From: Verrucomicrobiota bacterium
GTDB taxonomy: Bacteria; Verrucomicrobiota; Verrucomicrobiia; Opitutales; Opitutaceae
DNA length: 29,056 nucleotides
Reading direction: 5' to 3'
NCBI GenBank assembly: GCA_023443455.1
Contig: JAEZUE010000040.1
Coordinates: 1-29,056 of the forward strand
This document shows, one piece after another, positions 7,984-16,187 of the stretch. Each line of letters begins with the position of its first letter. Position 1 is the first letter of the stretch. The notes below the pieces were generated by a model, which worked only from the letters and a program-made list of their open reading frames with translations, had not been told where the DNA came from and did no database searches. A program made the translations under genes and the position numbers.

Positions 7984-8610
7984 ATGATCTTCGTTCTCCC
8001 CGGCATGGGCGCCGACCATCGCATGTACCACGCCCCGGTCTGGCAAGCTCTGCCCTCGGCCCGCTTCATCGACTGGCCGCAACATCAAGGCGAGCGATCG
8101 ATCGCCGGTTTGGCGGAGCGCGTGATCACCGACGAGCGAATCCAAGATGGCGACACGGTCATCGGCTCGTCGTTGGGCGGCATCGTCGGCTGCGAGATCG
8201 CGAACCGACGCAAGCTCGGCGCCTTGGTTCTGGTTGGAAGCGCGAGCGCACCCGATGAAATCGCCGCGCTCCTTCGCTTGCTCCATCCGCTCGCCGCTTT
8301 GGCACCGCTCGAATTCATCCGAGCCGCGGCCGGCAAGCTACCGGGTGAGCTCTGCGAGATGTTTGCCTCCAGCCAAGCGGCCTTCCTTCGCGCGATGTGC
8401 CGCGCCATCTTCGAGTGGCAGGGACTCGCACCCGACCGGATTCGCCCCCTGAGAATCCACGGAAAAAACGACCACGTGATCCCGGCACCACCGACCGCGG
8501 ACCTGTTGATCGACGGCGGGCATCTGATCGCCATGACACACCCGGATCAGTGTGTCTCCTTCATCGGCAAGCATCTGCCCCGACCGGTGGCCGAAGAACC
8601 GGCCGGCTGA
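7984..8610 (+). CDS. Small alpha/beta-fold hydrolase
   Basis: A 208-residue cytoplasmic protein with the alpha/beta hydrolase layout. It starts on strand MIFVLPGMGADHRMY. The nucleophile elbow is GSSLGG (Ser63), and probable catalytic Asp163 (HGKNDHVIP) and His180 (DGGHLIAMTHP) complete the triad. It lacks a signal peptide and is shorter than most family members, with a reduced cap region. The substrate cannot be told from sequence; esterase or thioesterase roles are possible. The ATG at 7984 places the first strand at the N-terminus; an in-frame GTG at 7945 would add 13 residues. It converges on the carboxypeptidase gene with only 22 bp between stop codons and is divergent from ugd, so it is probably transcribed alone. 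Confidence 0.82.
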   Translation: MIFVLPGMGADHRMYHAPVWQALPSARFIDWPQHQGERSIAGLAERVITDERIQDGDTVIGSSLGGIVGCEIANRRKLGALVLVGSASAPDEIAALLRLLHPLAALAPLEFIRAAAGKLPGELCEMFASSQAAFLRAMCRAIFEWQGLAPDRIRPLRIHGKNDHVIPAPPTADLLIDGGHLIAMTHPDQCVSFIGKHLPRPVAEEPAG

Positions 8611-8632
8611 CCAACGAACCGCCCCCGCGGCC

Positions 8633-9685
8633 CTACTTCACCTTGGGCAGACGGAACTGCACCATGGGTGGCTCGTCGGCGGCGGGAGCGGCATCGTCGG
8701 TTTCCGCGGCGAAATCCTCCGGCTCGCCCTCCTCTTCGGCGCCGACCGGCACCGCGGGTTCCGCCTCCGCCCCGAGCGGCACCGCCATCTCGGGCTCGGG
8801 TTCCTGCGGGGTCAGACTCGCCGGCGCAGGCGAGGCCTTCGGCAACGCCGAGGCGATCAGCCGCCGCGCGATCGCGTCGCGCCGCCGTCCATACATGCCG
8901 CTGCTGCCCATCACCACGGCGATCACACGTTTGCCGTCGCGGTACACGGTCGCCGCAAGCGCATAGCCGCCGCGGGCAAGGTAGCCGGTCTTGAGCCCGT
9001 CGCAGCCGGGCACGTCGCGCAGGAGCTTGTTGTGATTCTCCATCACCAGCAACGGCTCCTGGCGGAACGTGCGCTTCTTGACCGACGAAAACTTCAACAC
9101 CAACGGATGCCGCACCGCCTCGCGGGACAACGCGGCGATGTCGCGCGGGGTCGAGAGATCGGCCTCCTGCTTCGGCGACGCCAGACCGTGCGGCGTGGTG
9201 AACTTGGTGTGCGTCATGCCGAGCTGCGTCGCGCGTTGGTTCATCATCTGCACAAAGGTGTCGCGATCGCCGCCGACGTGGTTCGCCACCGCCAGCGCCG
9301 CGTCGTTGGCCGACTGGATCGCCGTCGCATAAAGCAGCTCCTCGAGCGTGAAAACTTCGCCCTCCTTCAGGTACACCTGCGAGCCGCCCATCTTCGCCTC
9401 CTCCGGGGTCACCGTCACCCGGTCGTCGAGCCGGACCTTGCCCGCCTCGATCGCCTCGACGGCGAGCAGCAGATTCATGAGCTTCGTCACGCTCGCCGGA
9501 TACGCCGGGACGTCGGCGCAGTCCTCGAAGAGCACTTTGCCGTCGCCCGCGTCGACCACGATCACGCCGGTATAATCCTTCTCGGCCGGGGCGTTGGCGG
9601 GCGCCTTCATGGCGGCCGACAGGTTCATGACGGGCAGCGTGAGCAACAGCACCAGCGCCGCGCGGAAACGAAGGGAGTGGAGCAT
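8633..9685 (-). CDS. D-alanyl-D-alanine carboxypeptidase (penicillin-binding protein, S11 family)
   Basis: A 350-residue exported serine DD-carboxypeptidase that removes the terminal D-Ala from peptidoglycan stem peptides. A signal peptide (about 1-25, LRFRAALVLLLTLPVMNLSAA) leads into the transpeptidase-like domain. Its active-site motifs are in order: SVTK (Ser65-Lys68), SAN (125-127) and KTG (232-234). After the catalytic domain, instead of the usual PBP5 beta-rich domain with an amphipathic anchor, there is an acidic, Pro/Ala-rich tail (about 284-345, many Glu and Asp) ending VQFRLPKVK. The ATG at 9685 is chosen because the signal peptide starts there; the open frame runs further back without meaning. 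It lies downstream of ligA on the same strand with a 184-bp gap containing a GTAG hairpin, so co-transcription is uncertain. Confidence 0.92.
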   Translation of the reverse strand: MLHSLRFRAALVLLLTLPVMNLSAAMKAPANAPAEKDYTGVIVVDAGDGKVLFEDCADVPAYPASVTKLMNLLLAVEAIEAGKVRLDDRVTVTPEEAKMGGSQVYLKEGEVFTLEELLYATAIQSANDAALAVANHVGGDRDTFVQMMNQRATQLGMTHTKFTTPHGLASPKQEADLSTPRDIAALSREAVRHPLVLKFSSVKKRTFRQEPLLVMENHNKLLRDVPGCDGLKTGYLARGGYALAATVYRDGKRVIAVVMGSSGMYGRRRDAIARRLIASALPKASPAPASLTPQEPEPEMAVPLGAEAEPAVPVGAEEEGEPEDFAAETDDAAPAADEPPMVQFRLPKVK

Positions 9686-9850
9686 CGCGCCGAGGGTCCG
9701 CTTCCGGCCCCGCTCTGCAAACGGATTTTGACCCCTTCGCGCAACGCCGCCGATCCCGGCGCCAACCACCCAACAGAGGTGGAGCGAGGCGGCCCGCCGA
9801 GCCGGGAACGACCGCGCCACCGCAGCCGACACCGCACGCGTGACCCACGC

Positions 9851-9873
9851 GACCGGTCGCAGACCGGCCCTAC
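9851..9873 (-). repeat. GTAG-hairpin repeat (family 2) at the ligA stop codon
   Basis: Read on the minus strand it is GTAG followed by a stem of about 8 bp (GGCCGGTC with GACCGGTC) around a TGC loop. The TAG of GTAG is the stop codon of ligA. It is one of at least five related copies in the window. Confidence 0.8.
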
Positions 9874-12014
9874 CCGGTCCCATCCAGCAACGCCCGCAAC
9901 CCCGCCTCGTCGAGCACCGGCACGCCGAGCTTCTGCGCCTTTTCCAACTTCGAGCCCGCTTCCTCGCCCGCCACGACGTAATGAGTCTTCTTTGACACAC
10001 TGCCGCTGACCTTGCCGCCCGCCGCCTCGATCAACGCCGTCGCCGCCTCGCGCGACAGCGTCGGCAAGGTGCCGGTGAGCACGAAGGTCTTGCCCGCCTG
10101 CGGCGCCTCCACGCCCGCCGCGGCCGGCGCCGTCGGCTCCAGGCCCACGACACGCAACTCGTCGAGCAGGGCTCGGTTCGACTCCACCGCGAACCACTCG
10201 CGGATCAGTCCGGCGGTGCGTTCGCCGATGCCCTCGATGCTGAGCAGATCCGCGTCGCCGGCGGCGCCGATGGCGTCGAGCGAGCGAAAGCGCCTCGCCA
10301 GATCCTTCGCCGCGGCCGCGCCGACCTGCGGAATGCCGAGCCCGTTGATCACGCGCCAGAGATCGGCGTTTCGCCGGGCCGCGATGCCGTCGATCAGGTT
10401 GCCCGCCCACACCTCGCCCGACTTTTTCAACGGGAGCAGATCCTCGACCTTCAGACGGAAGATGTCGGGGATCGTCTTCACGAGGCCCCGTTCGACCAGC
10501 AGCGCCACCATCTCCTCGCCCAGGCCGTCGATGTCGAGGCAGGCCTTCGACGCGAAATGTTCGAGCCGCCGCCGCACCTTCTCGGGGCAGTCGAGGTTCG
10601 GGCAACGCCACACCACCTCGCCCTCGGCGCGCTTCGCCTCGCTGCCGCAGACCGGACACGTCGTGGGAAAAACATACGGAGCGAGCCCGGCCGGCCGTTT
10701 CTCGACGAGCACCTGCACCACCGCCGGGATGATCTCGCCGGCCTTTTCGATCAGCACGAAGTCCCCGGGCCGCACATCCTTGCGCGCGATCTCCTCGGCG
10801 TTGTGCAACGTGGCGCGTTTCACCGTCGTGCCGGCGAGTTGCACCGGCTCCAGTTCGGCCACCGGCGTCAGCGCGCCCGTGCGCCCGACCTGGATCGTGA
10901 TCGAGTTCACGCGGGTCTCGGCCCGATCCGGCGCGAATTTGTACGCACACGCCCAACGCGGCGAAAGCTTGCGCGCGCTCTGCCCCTCGCCGCGCGCCCC
11001 GGCCTGCCGCTGCTGGTCGTGCCGGTCGATCTTCACCACCGCGCCGTCGGTCGCGTAGGCGAACGTGCGGCGGAGCTGGTCGAGCTCGCCGATGGCCGCC
11101 CACACCGCATCGATCCCGCGCACCGCCCAATGCTTCTCGACCACCGGCAGTCCCCAGTCGACCAGCCGCTGGAGATACGCCGACTGCGACGCCGCGGGCT
11201 CGGCCGGCTCGCAGGCGCCGAGCCCGTAGAGCACGATCTCGAGACGGCGCTTCGCCACCTCCCACGGGTCGAGCAGCTTCAGTGTACCCGCCGCCAAATT
11301 ACGCGGATTCGCATACGGCTCCTGCCCCGCCTCATCCTGTTCGCGGTTGATCCGCAGAAACTCCTCGTGGCGCAGAAACACCTCGCCACGGATCTCGATC
11401 AACGCCGGGAAGCCGGTGGACGGTGCATTCGAGGCAACCTCGGCAAACAACGGCAGCTCATCCGACTCCGCCTTCCGGTCTCCGGTCTCCAGTTTCCCAA
11501 CTCCGGTCTCCGGTTTCCGATTTCCGGTTTCCCGCAGCGAGTCCGCGAGCGCCTTGATCGTGCGCACGTTCGCCGTCACATCATCGCCCTCCTCGCCATC
11601 GCCGCGGGTGACGGCGCGCACGAGTTTGCCGTTCTCATAGGTCAGGCTCACCGCCACGCCGTCGATCTTCGGTTCGACCGTGTACGCGAGGTCGTCGGTG
11701 CCGAAGAGTTTGACCATGCGGGCGTGGAATTCGCGCAGCTCGCCCTCGTCGTAGGTGTTGTCGAGGGTCATCATCGCCTGCCGGTGCCGCACCCGTACGA
11801 ACCCCTCCGCGCGGTCGTCGCCCACGCGTTTCGTCGACGAGACGCCGAGCGCATACTCCGGATACGCCGCCTCGAGATCGGCCAGCTCGCGCTTCAGGCG
11901 GTCGTAGTCGAAGTCGCCGATCTCCGGCCGCGCCTGACGGTAGTACAGCTCGTCATGGCGGGCGAGTTCGGTGCGGAGGGCGACGATTCGGGATTGGGCT
12001 TCGAGCGGAGTCAT
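9870..12014 (-). CDS. ligA: NAD-dependent DNA ligase LigA
   Basis: A 714-residue cytoplasmic enzyme that seals nicks in DNA using NAD+. Domain Ia has Tyr24/Tyr25 and DFDYDRL. The adenylation domain has catalytic Lys116 in EPKIDGVAVSL, then RGDGEEGDDVTANVRTI and IEIRGEVF. The OB domain has IQVGRTGALTPVAEL. The Cys4 zinc finger uses Cys453, 456, 471 and 476. Helix-hairpin-helix repeats lie at about 500-610, and a C-terminal BRCT domain begins at GKTFVLTGTL. The protein is somewhat long because about 40 residues (161-201) are inserted between TIKALADSL and FPALIEIRGEVF. The DNA for this insert is a degenerate minisatellite (plus-strand 11472-11532) translating as ETGNRKPETG-like repeats. A smaller Arg/Gln/Gly-rich insert lies near 332-349. 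The ATG at 12014 (MTPLEAQSR) fits the family start; the frame extends 24 codons further. Its TAG stop lies inside a GTAG hairpin repeat. Confidence 0.96.
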   Translation of the reverse strand: MTPLEAQSRIVALRTELARHDELYYRQARPEIGDFDYDRLKRELADLEAAYPEYALGVSSTKRVGDDRAEGFVRVRHRQAMMTLDNTYDEGELREFHARMVKLFGTDDLAYTVEPKIDGVAVSLTYENGKLVRAVTRGDGEEGDDVTANVRTIKALADSLRETGNRKPETGVGKLETGDRKAESDELPLFAEVASNAPSTGFPALIEIRGEVFLRHEEFLRINREQDEAGQEPYANPRNLAAGTLKLLDPWEVAKRRLEIVLYGLGACEPAEPAASQSAYLQRLVDWGLPVVEKHWAVRGIDAVWAAIGELDQLRRTFAYATDGAVVKIDRHDQQRQAGARGEGQSARKLSPRWACAYKFAPDRAETRVNSITIQVGRTGALTPVAELEPVQLAGTTVKRATLHNAEEIARKDVRPGDFVLIEKAGEIIPAVVQVLVEKRPAGLAPYVFPTTCPVCGSEAKRAEGEVVWRCPNLDCPEKVRRRLEHFASKACLDIDGLGEEMVALLVERGLVKTIPDIFRLKVEDLLPLKKSGEVWAGNLIDGIAARRNADLWRVINGLGIPQVGAAAAKDLARRFRSLDAIGAAGDADLLSIEGIGERTAGLIREWFAVESNRALLDELRVVGLEPTAPAAAGVEAPQAGKTFVLTGTLPTLSREAATALIEAAGGKVSGSVSKKTHYVVAGEEAGSKLEKAQKLGVPVLDEAGLRALLDGTG
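11472..11532. repeat. Degenerate CCGGTTTCC/CCGGTCTCC tandem repeat inside ligA
   Basis: Short units of the form CCGGTCTCC, CAGTTTCCC and CCGGTTTCC recur with a spacing of about 7-12 bases. On the coding (minus) strand they read as Glu/Thr/Gly/Asn/Arg/Lys/Pro repeats. The reading frame of ligA is preserved across the block. Confidence 0.75.
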
Positions 12015-12191
12015 GGGCGCGGGATCGAGCAAAGTGATTCGCACAGCGAGCGCGAGCCCTGGAAAGGCTCGAACGACCCGATGCACCGCCCACAGGCCCT
12101 GGCACTCGCTGGAACACGGGCCCTGAAGCTACTGCAGGTTTTAAGCCCACACCTCGTGGAGGCCACGCCGCTGCACCGCACAAGGAAGCCG

Positions 12192-12212
12192 TTGTCACGT
12201 ATTACGTGACAA
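12192..12212. promoter_or_regulatory. Palindrome 1 (probable operator) between ligA and the beta-galactosidase gene
   Basis: Arms of 10 bp (TTGTCACGTA and TACGTGACAA) are perfectly complementary around a single central T. The 19-base core is repeated exactly at 12284-12302. Paired identical palindromes in a divergent promoter region are typical of operators, but the cognate regulator is not in the window. Confidence 0.6.
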
Positions 12213-12268
12213 TCTCCGAAGCCCACCTCGCCGCCCCGGCCACGCGCCACACACCAGAAAGACACAGC

Positions 12269-12319
12269 GAAGCCCCCCGAAGTTGTCACGTATTACGTGA
12301 CAGCTTCGGGGGGGGCTTC
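12269..12319. promoter_or_regulatory. Palindrome 2 embedded in a very long hairpin
   Basis: The core TGTCACGTA-T-TACGTGACA (12284-12302) is identical to palindrome 1. It sits inside further complementary sequence: GAAG-CCCCCC-GAAG on the left (12269-12282) and CTTC-GGGGGGGG-CTTC on the right (12304-12319), with one T/G mismatch between core and outer arm. Together they form a stem of more than 20 bp. There is no T run after it on either strand, so it is not a normal terminator. Confidence 0.65.
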
Positions 12320-12414
12320 TCGATGAAGCACGGTTCACACCGCCACATCCCGACCTTTCACCCTTTTGGCTGCTTGTCGCGGCAGGCCGATACGCCCACA
12401 GTGCGACCTCCCCT

Positions 12415-15400
12415 ATGAAGCGCTACCGACTTGCCCTCGCGGCCGTCCCCACGGCCTTGTTCATCGCCGCCCTCTCCACCGCTCCCCTCATGGCCACCGC
12501 CGCCACCGAGTCCACCCGCCCCGCCTGGCAGGATGAGACCCAGCTCCACGCCGGCACCGAGGCACCCGCCGCCACGTTCACCCGGTACGCGACCGCCGAG
12601 CAGGCGCTCACCTTCAACCGCGCCGCCTCGCCCTTCGTGCGTTCGCTCAACGGCGACTGGAAGTTCGCCTGGGTGCCCAAACCTGCCGACCGCATCGCCG
12701 GCTTCGCGCAACCCGACTTCGACGACTCCGCGTGGAAGACAATCCCCGTGCCGTCGAACGTCGAACTCGAGGGCTACGGCATCCCGATCTACACCAACGT
12801 CCAGTACCCTTGGCCCAACGCGCAACCCCCGCTGCCGCCCACCGACTACAACCCCGTCTCCGCCTACCGCACCTCCTTCCAGGTGCCCGCCGACTGGCAG
12901 GGCCGCGAGGTCTACGTGACGTTCGACGGCGTCAACTCCTACTTCGAGCTCTGGCTCAACGGCCAGCAACTCGGCTTCAGCAAGGACAGCCGCACCCCCG
13001 CCACCTTCCGCCTCACTCCGTACCTGAAAGCCGGCGACAACCTGCTCGCCGCCGAGGTCATCCGCTGGTGCGACGGCTCCTTCCTCGAGGACCAGGACTT
13101 CTGGCGCCTCAGCGGCATCTTCCGCGATGTCACGCTCTGGAGCGCGCCGGCGGCGACGATCCGCGACTTCCGGGTGGAGACTTCGCTCAACCACACCGAC
13201 GACAACGCGATGCTGATCGTCTCGGCCGAACTCTCCGGTACCCAGGCGAAGACGGCTATGGTCGAGGCAATGCTCCTCGATCCCACGGGTCGCGAGGTTC
13301 TCCGCGAATCGTTCGCCCCGGTCACCGGCGGGAATGACAGCGGACCGTCCATGCTCGCCCGGCAGGTTGAGCGCCCTCTGCTCTGGTCCGCCGAGACCCC
13401 GCACCTCTACACGCTCCTGCTTACCACCAAGGACGCCGCCGGCAAAGTCCTCGAAGTCGTCCCGTGGAAAGTCGGCTTCCGCTCGGTCGAGATCCGCGAT
13501 GGCCACCTGCTCGTCAACGGCCAACCCGTCCTGCTCCGCGGCGTCAACCGCCATGAGATCGACCCGGACCGCGGCCACGTCATGACCCGCGAGGGCATGC
13601 TCGAGGACATCCGCCTGATGAAGGCGAACAACATCAACGCCGTCCGCACCTGCCACTATCCCAACACCCCGGAGTGGTACGCGCTCTGCGACGAGTACGG
13701 CCTCTATGTGGTCGACGAGGCCAACATCGAGTCGCATGGCATCGGTTACGCCGAGGACAAGACCCTCTCCAACCAGCCCTCCTGGGGCCCCGCGCACCTC
13801 GACCGCACCATCCGCATGTTCGAGCGCGACAAGAACCACGCCTGCGTGATCGTGTGGTCGCTCGGCAACGAGGCCGGCTTCGGCGAGAACTTCCGCGCCA
13901 CCTATGCGTGGTTGAAGGCCCACGACGCCACCCGCCCCGTGCAGTACGAGGGCGCGAAGAACTTCGAGACCAGCGACATCGTCTGCCCGATGTACGCCTC
14001 GCCGGAGAGCGTGCGCAACTACGCCGCCCTCCCGCGCACCAAGCCCTTCATCCAGTGCGAGTACGCCCACGCCATGGGCAACAGCACCGGCGACCTCTGG
14101 GCCTACTGGCGCCCGATCTACGACGGCGCCAAACACCTCCAGGGCGGCTTCATCTGGGACTGGGTCGACCAGGGCCTGCGCACCCCCGTGCCGGCGTCGC
14201 GAAAGATCGAAGTCATCGAGAACCCGCGCGCCCTCCCCGTGGACCCGCAGCTCGGCACGTTCTTCGCCTACGGTGGCACCTTCGGGCCCGCCGGCACCCC
14301 GTCCGACGGCAACTTCTGCGCCAACGGCCTCGTCAACGCCGACCGCGTCCCGCACCCCGGCCTCGCCGAGGTGAAGAAGGTGTATCAACCAATCCAACTC
14401 CGCGCCGTCGACCTCGCCGCCGGCAAGGTCGAGCTGGCCAACTGGGGCGACTTCCTCGCCGCGCAGGACTGGCTCGCCGCCGACTGGCGCCTCGTCGCCG
14501 ACGGCAAGGTCCTCCAGCAGGGCGCGCTCGCCGACCTCGCCCTCGCCCCGCGCGAGACGAAAACCGTCACCATCCCCTTCTCCTCGTTCGCGCCCGCCCC
14601 GGCCACCGAGTATTTCCTCGAGCTCAGCTTCAAGCTGAAGGCCGCCGCCCCGTGGGCGCCCGCCGGCCACGAGGTCGCCTGGGAACAGTTCAAGCTGCCG
14701 CTCGCCGCGCCCGCCCCGGTCGCCGCCGTGGCCGAGCCGCCCGCGCTCCAACTTGATGAACAAAGCGACCGCTTCGTCGTGCGCGGCCCCGGTTTCGCCG
14801 CCGCCGTCGACCGCGCGACCGGCCTGCTCGTGTCACTGGAATCCGGCGACGCCGAGCTGCTCGCCGGCCCGCTCGGGCCGCATTTCTGGCGCGCCCCGGT
14901 CGACAACGACCGCGGCAACAAGATGACCGACACCTCGCCGGCCAAGAACACCTGGACGCCCGGCGGTGCCGGCATTTGGCGCAAGGCCCACGAGACGTTC
15001 GCCCCCACCGAAGTGGCGGTCTCCCGGCCCGCGCCCGGCCGCATCGTCGTGACCGCCACCGGCCCGCTCGCCGCCCCGCGCAGCACGCACCGGCTCGTGT
15101 GGACGTTCCTCGGCAGCGGCGACGTGCTCGTCGAGTCGGCGTGGACGCCCGAGCCCTACCTCGCCATCGCGGAGCCGCCGCGCTTCGGCATGCAGACCAC
15201 GTTGCGCGCCGGCTTCGACCGGATCACCTGGTTCGGCAAGGGCCCGCAGGAAACCTATTGGGACCGGCAAGACGCCCGCGTCGGCCTCTACACCGGCCGC
15301 GTGCGCGACCAGTACTTCGACTACATCAAGCCACAGGAAACCGGCAACAAGGAGGGCGTGCGCTGGATCGCTCTCACCAACCACGTCGGCGTCGGCCTGC

Positions 15401-15690
15401 TCGCCGTCGGCCGCCCGCTGCTCAGCGCCAACGCACTGCACCACACGACCGACGACCTCTTCTGCGCCACGCAGCAGGAGAACTTCTACCGCTACCAGTT
15501 GCCCGAGCGCGACACCGTCACGCTCAACCTCGACCTGAAGCAGCGCGGTCTCGGCGGCGACGACTCCTGGGGCGCCCAGCCCCACGCGCCGTTCCGCCTC
15601 ACGCCGTGGCCGCTGACCTACAGCTACCGGCTCAAGGTTCTGGTCGGCGGCGAAGACCTCGTGGCCCTGGCAAAAGACCCGGTGAAGTAG
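12415..15690 (+). CDS. Exported GH2 beta-galactosidase (LacZ-type)
   Basis: A 1091-residue glycoside hydrolase family 2 enzyme that cleaves terminal beta-galactosides by a retaining mechanism. A Sec-type signal peptide (about 1-30, RLALAAVPTALFIAALSTAPLMATAA) sends it out of the cytoplasm, unlike E. coli LacZ. The LacZ five-domain order is visible: sugar-binding domain (about 55-240, FVRSLNGDWKFAWVPKP), Ig-like domain, TIM barrel (about 357-655), domain 4, and the beta-galactosidase small-chain domain (about 790-1080, PHFWRAPVDNDRGNK, WFGKGPQETYWDR). The barrel shows LRGVNRHEIDPDRG, acid/base Glu486 in WSLGNEAGFG and nucleophile Glu549 in QCEYAHAMGNS. ATG 12415 is the natural start because the signal peptide begins there; no clear Shine-Dalgarno sequence precedes it. 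A TonB-dependent receptor gene follows on the same strand, consistent with use of an imported galactoside or galactan fragment. The real substrate is unknown. Confidence 0.95.
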   Translation: MKRYRLALAAVPTALFIAALSTAPLMATAATESTRPAWQDETQLHAGTEAPAATFTRYATAEQALTFNRAASPFVRSLNGDWKFAWVPKPADRIAGFAQPDFDDSAWKTIPVPSNVELEGYGIPIYTNVQYPWPNAQPPLPPTDYNPVSAYRTSFQVPADWQGREVYVTFDGVNSYFELWLNGQQLGFSKDSRTPATFRLTPYLKAGDNLLAAEVIRWCDGSFLEDQDFWRLSGIFRDVTLWSAPAATIRDFRVETSLNHTDDNAMLIVSAELSGTQAKTAMVEAMLLDPTGREVLRESFAPVTGGNDSGPSMLARQVERPLLWSAETPHLYTLLLTTKDAAGKVLEVVPWKVGFRSVEIRDGHLLVNGQPVLLRGVNRHEIDPDRGHVMTREGMLEDIRLMKANNINAVRTCHYPNTPEWYALCDEYGLYVVDEANIESHGIGYAEDKTLSNQPSWGPAHLDRTIRMFERDKNHACVIVWSLGNEAGFGENFRATYAWLKAHDATRPVQYEGAKNFETSDIVCPMYASPESVRNYAALPRTKPFIQCEYAHAMGNSTGDLWAYWRPIYDGAKHLQGGFIWDWVDQGLRTPVPASRKIEVIENPRALPVDPQLGTFFAYGGTFGPAGTPSDGNFCANGLVNADRVPHPGLAEVKKVYQPIQLRAVDLAAGKVELANWGDFLAAQDWLAADWRLVADGKVLQQGALADLALAPRETKTVTIPFSSFAPAPATEYFLELSFKLKAAAPWAPAGHEVAWEQFKLPLAAPAPVAAVAEPPALQLDEQSDRFVVRGPGFAAAVDRATGLLVSLESGDAELLAGPLGPHFWRAPVDNDRGNKMTDTSPAKNTWTPGGAGIWRKAHETFAPTEVAVSRPAPGRIVVTATGPLAAPRSTHRLVWTFLGSGDVLVESAWTPEPYLAIAEPPRFGMQTTLRAGFDRITWFGKGPQETYWDRQDARVGLYTGRVRDQYFDYIKPQETGNKEGVRWIALTNHVGVGLLAVGRPLLSANALHHTTDDLFCATQQENFYRYQLPERDTVTLNLDLKQRGLGGDDSWGAQPHAPFRLTPWPLTYSYRLKVLVGGEDLVALAKDPVK

Positions 15691-16187
15691 CCGAGGTAGG
15701 TCCACGTCTCCGACTGGACCCCACGGGCGTGGTCGGCTTGGAACTGGCCAGCCGAGCATCGAACCACCAAGACGGCACGAAAGCGCGCACCGGGGCGGCG
15801 ATCCGCCCTTGGGCGCCGCTATCGGCCACATGCACGTGGCCGATGTCCAAGCGCGTTTTCGATGCGGACCGCTTGACCGTGCTTCCCCATGGCAGGAGTC
15901 CTGCTTGAGAGACCTTCCCTGTCCCAACCCAAACGCCACACAGCCATGTTACGGGAGCGTGATAACTTGCGTCTGCCTCTCGCCCGGTGTTGACCGGGCG
16001 CACGCGAAAACGTGGTCTCGGCAATCGTAAGCACAACCGTCCCTCGCGAACTCAACCAGTTCCTGAAGCCCGTCGGGCCCTCGCCGACAACCAAACCGAA
16101 CAAGCCGCACTAGTGCCGGAATCCCGACGCCCGGGACTTCCGTGCCGCCCTGCATTTCCCTAGTCGAACCGTCCCTCCAGACAAACT
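15691..16187. other. Intergenic region rich in inverted repeats before the TonB receptor
   Basis: This 497-bp gap contains a GTAG-hairpin repeat and two perfect hairpins: ATCGGCCAC/GTGGCCGAT (15821-15844) and CGCCCGGT/ACCGGGCG (15981-16000). A GATAAC box at 15961 could be a -10 element but lacks a good -35 partner. No coding sequence is convincing. The size suggests the receptor gene has its own promoter. Confidence 0.55.
15696..15720 (+). repeat. GTAG-hairpin repeat (family 2) after the beta-galactosidase gene
   Basis: GTAG followed by GGTCCA-C-GTC / GAC-TGGACC around a TCC loop, with one bulged C. It starts six bases after the TAG stop codon. It differs from the copy at 26084 at a single position. 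Confidence 0.8.

Noticed and set aside
12366..12394. Possible promoter TTGGCT-17-GATACG before the beta-galactosidase gene
   Set aside because: Spacing is right but each box matches only about half of the sigma-70 consensus; in this region that is close to chance.
12358..14763. 801-residue minus-strand frame opposite the beta-galactosidase gene
   Set aside because: Gly/Val/Glu-rich shadow; the plus strand carries the GH2 motifs and catalytic residues.
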